64,000 bases of DNA from Burkholderia sp. S171 (GTDB taxonomy: Bacteria > Pseudomonadota > Gammaproteobacteria > Burkholderiales > Burkholderiaceae). Position 1 is the stretch's first letter. The number at the start of each line of letters is the position of its first letter. Shown piece after piece: positions 63,914-64,000 of this stretch. The notes beneath the pieces were generated by a model that had not been told where the DNA came from, did not search any database, and saw only the letters and a program-made list of their open reading frames with translations. Both the position numbers and the translations under genes were made by a program. The stretch lies in NCBI RefSeq assembly GCF_009766085.1, contig NZ_LMUF01000056.1, forward strand, positions 17,561-81,560, given 5' to 3'.

Positions 63914-64000
63914 TCAAGGCGCGGCGCGTGGTGTTTTCGACGGCACGAAGAACTGGATGGAAGGATCTTGTCCGCCTAGCGGCACGGCATCGAAATGCTG
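63914..64000 (-). CDS. possible 3' end of a gene cut by the window edge
   Basis: A minus-strand frame is open from the right edge and stops at 63914-63916, ending SIQFFVPSKTPRAAP. It runs in the same direction as the glycosyltransferase and aminotransferase that follow, and could be the tail of another gene of that operon. Only 28 codons are visible, so the product cannot be identified. Confidence 0.35.
   Translation of the reverse strand, partial: QHFDAVPLGGQDPSIQFFVPSKTPRAAP

Noticed and set aside
1..64000. CRISPR arrays, tRNA or rRNA genes, complete insertion sequences
   Set aside because: I looked for regularly spaced repeats, cloverleaf-like sequence and paired terminal repeats and found none I could support by eye.

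Overview
The window looks like chromosomal DNA of a Burkholderiaceae bacterium, most likely Paraburkholderia or Caballeronia. The reasons are the high GC content, the groESL operon with a CIRCE element, the yqgE-ruvX-pyrR-pyrB-(inactive dihydroorotase) operon, and an apaH-flanked rml/wzm/wzt O-antigen locus. Assignments come from reading motifs by eye; no database search was possible.

Layout. 0.5-2.8 kb: heat-shock groES-groEL with a sigma32-like promoter, CIRCE operator and terminator. 3.2-5.6 kb: an SGNH-hydrolase-like protein convergent with an acyltransferase-3 membrane protein. 5.6-6.6 kb: eroded IS66-type transposase debris. 6.6-22.3 kb: a compact biosynthetic cluster with two paralogous cupin/JmjC-type oxygenases, a 775-residue condensation-thioesterase protein, a 3,296-residue NRPS-PKS-aminotransferase hybrid and an Sfp-type phosphopantetheinyl transferase. 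22.6-23.9 kb: a GT4 glycosyltransferase. 24-35 kb: mostly housekeeping genes (DUF72, thiD-like, rubredoxin, an unrecognised protein, photolyase, yqgE, ruvX, pyrR, pyrB, pseudo-dihydroorotase, plsC-like, apaH). 35.7-64 kb: a surface-polysaccharide region. It holds gmd, rmlBACD, an ABC-exporter O-antigen operon (wzm, glycosyltransferases, wzt, a WbdD-like methyltransferase with coiled-coil tail), a gtrA/gtrB/GT-C modification cassette, two more acyltransferases, a GNAT, a WecE-type aminotransferase and another GtrB-like transferase.

Biosynthetic cluster. The order A-T-KS-AT-T-AmT-C-A-T, followed by a separate C-TE protein, predicts one amino acid (Val-like pocket), one malonyl extension whose beta-keto group is transaminated, and one Gly. 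The release protein is unusual: its condensation motif reads HSLVMDG instead of HHxxxDG, its thioesterase has Cys where Ser is usual, and it has no carrier domain. I recognise no known product for this set. It is my best candidate for an undescribed system.

Surface polysaccharide. RmlABCD supplies dTDP-L-rhamnose. RmlA/B with the WecE-like aminotransferase and the GNAT could also give a dTDP-4-acetamido-4,6-dideoxy sugar. Wzm/Wzt, with a carbohydrate-binding-type extension on Wzt, plus the methyltransferase/coiled-coil protein, resembles the E. coli O8/O9a capped-chain export logic. The coiled coil contains an exact-period 21-bp tandem repeat, one heptad per unit, which could let chain length vary by repeat slippage. 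The right end is littered with remnants, including a broken copy of the 3' end of the GT-C gene.
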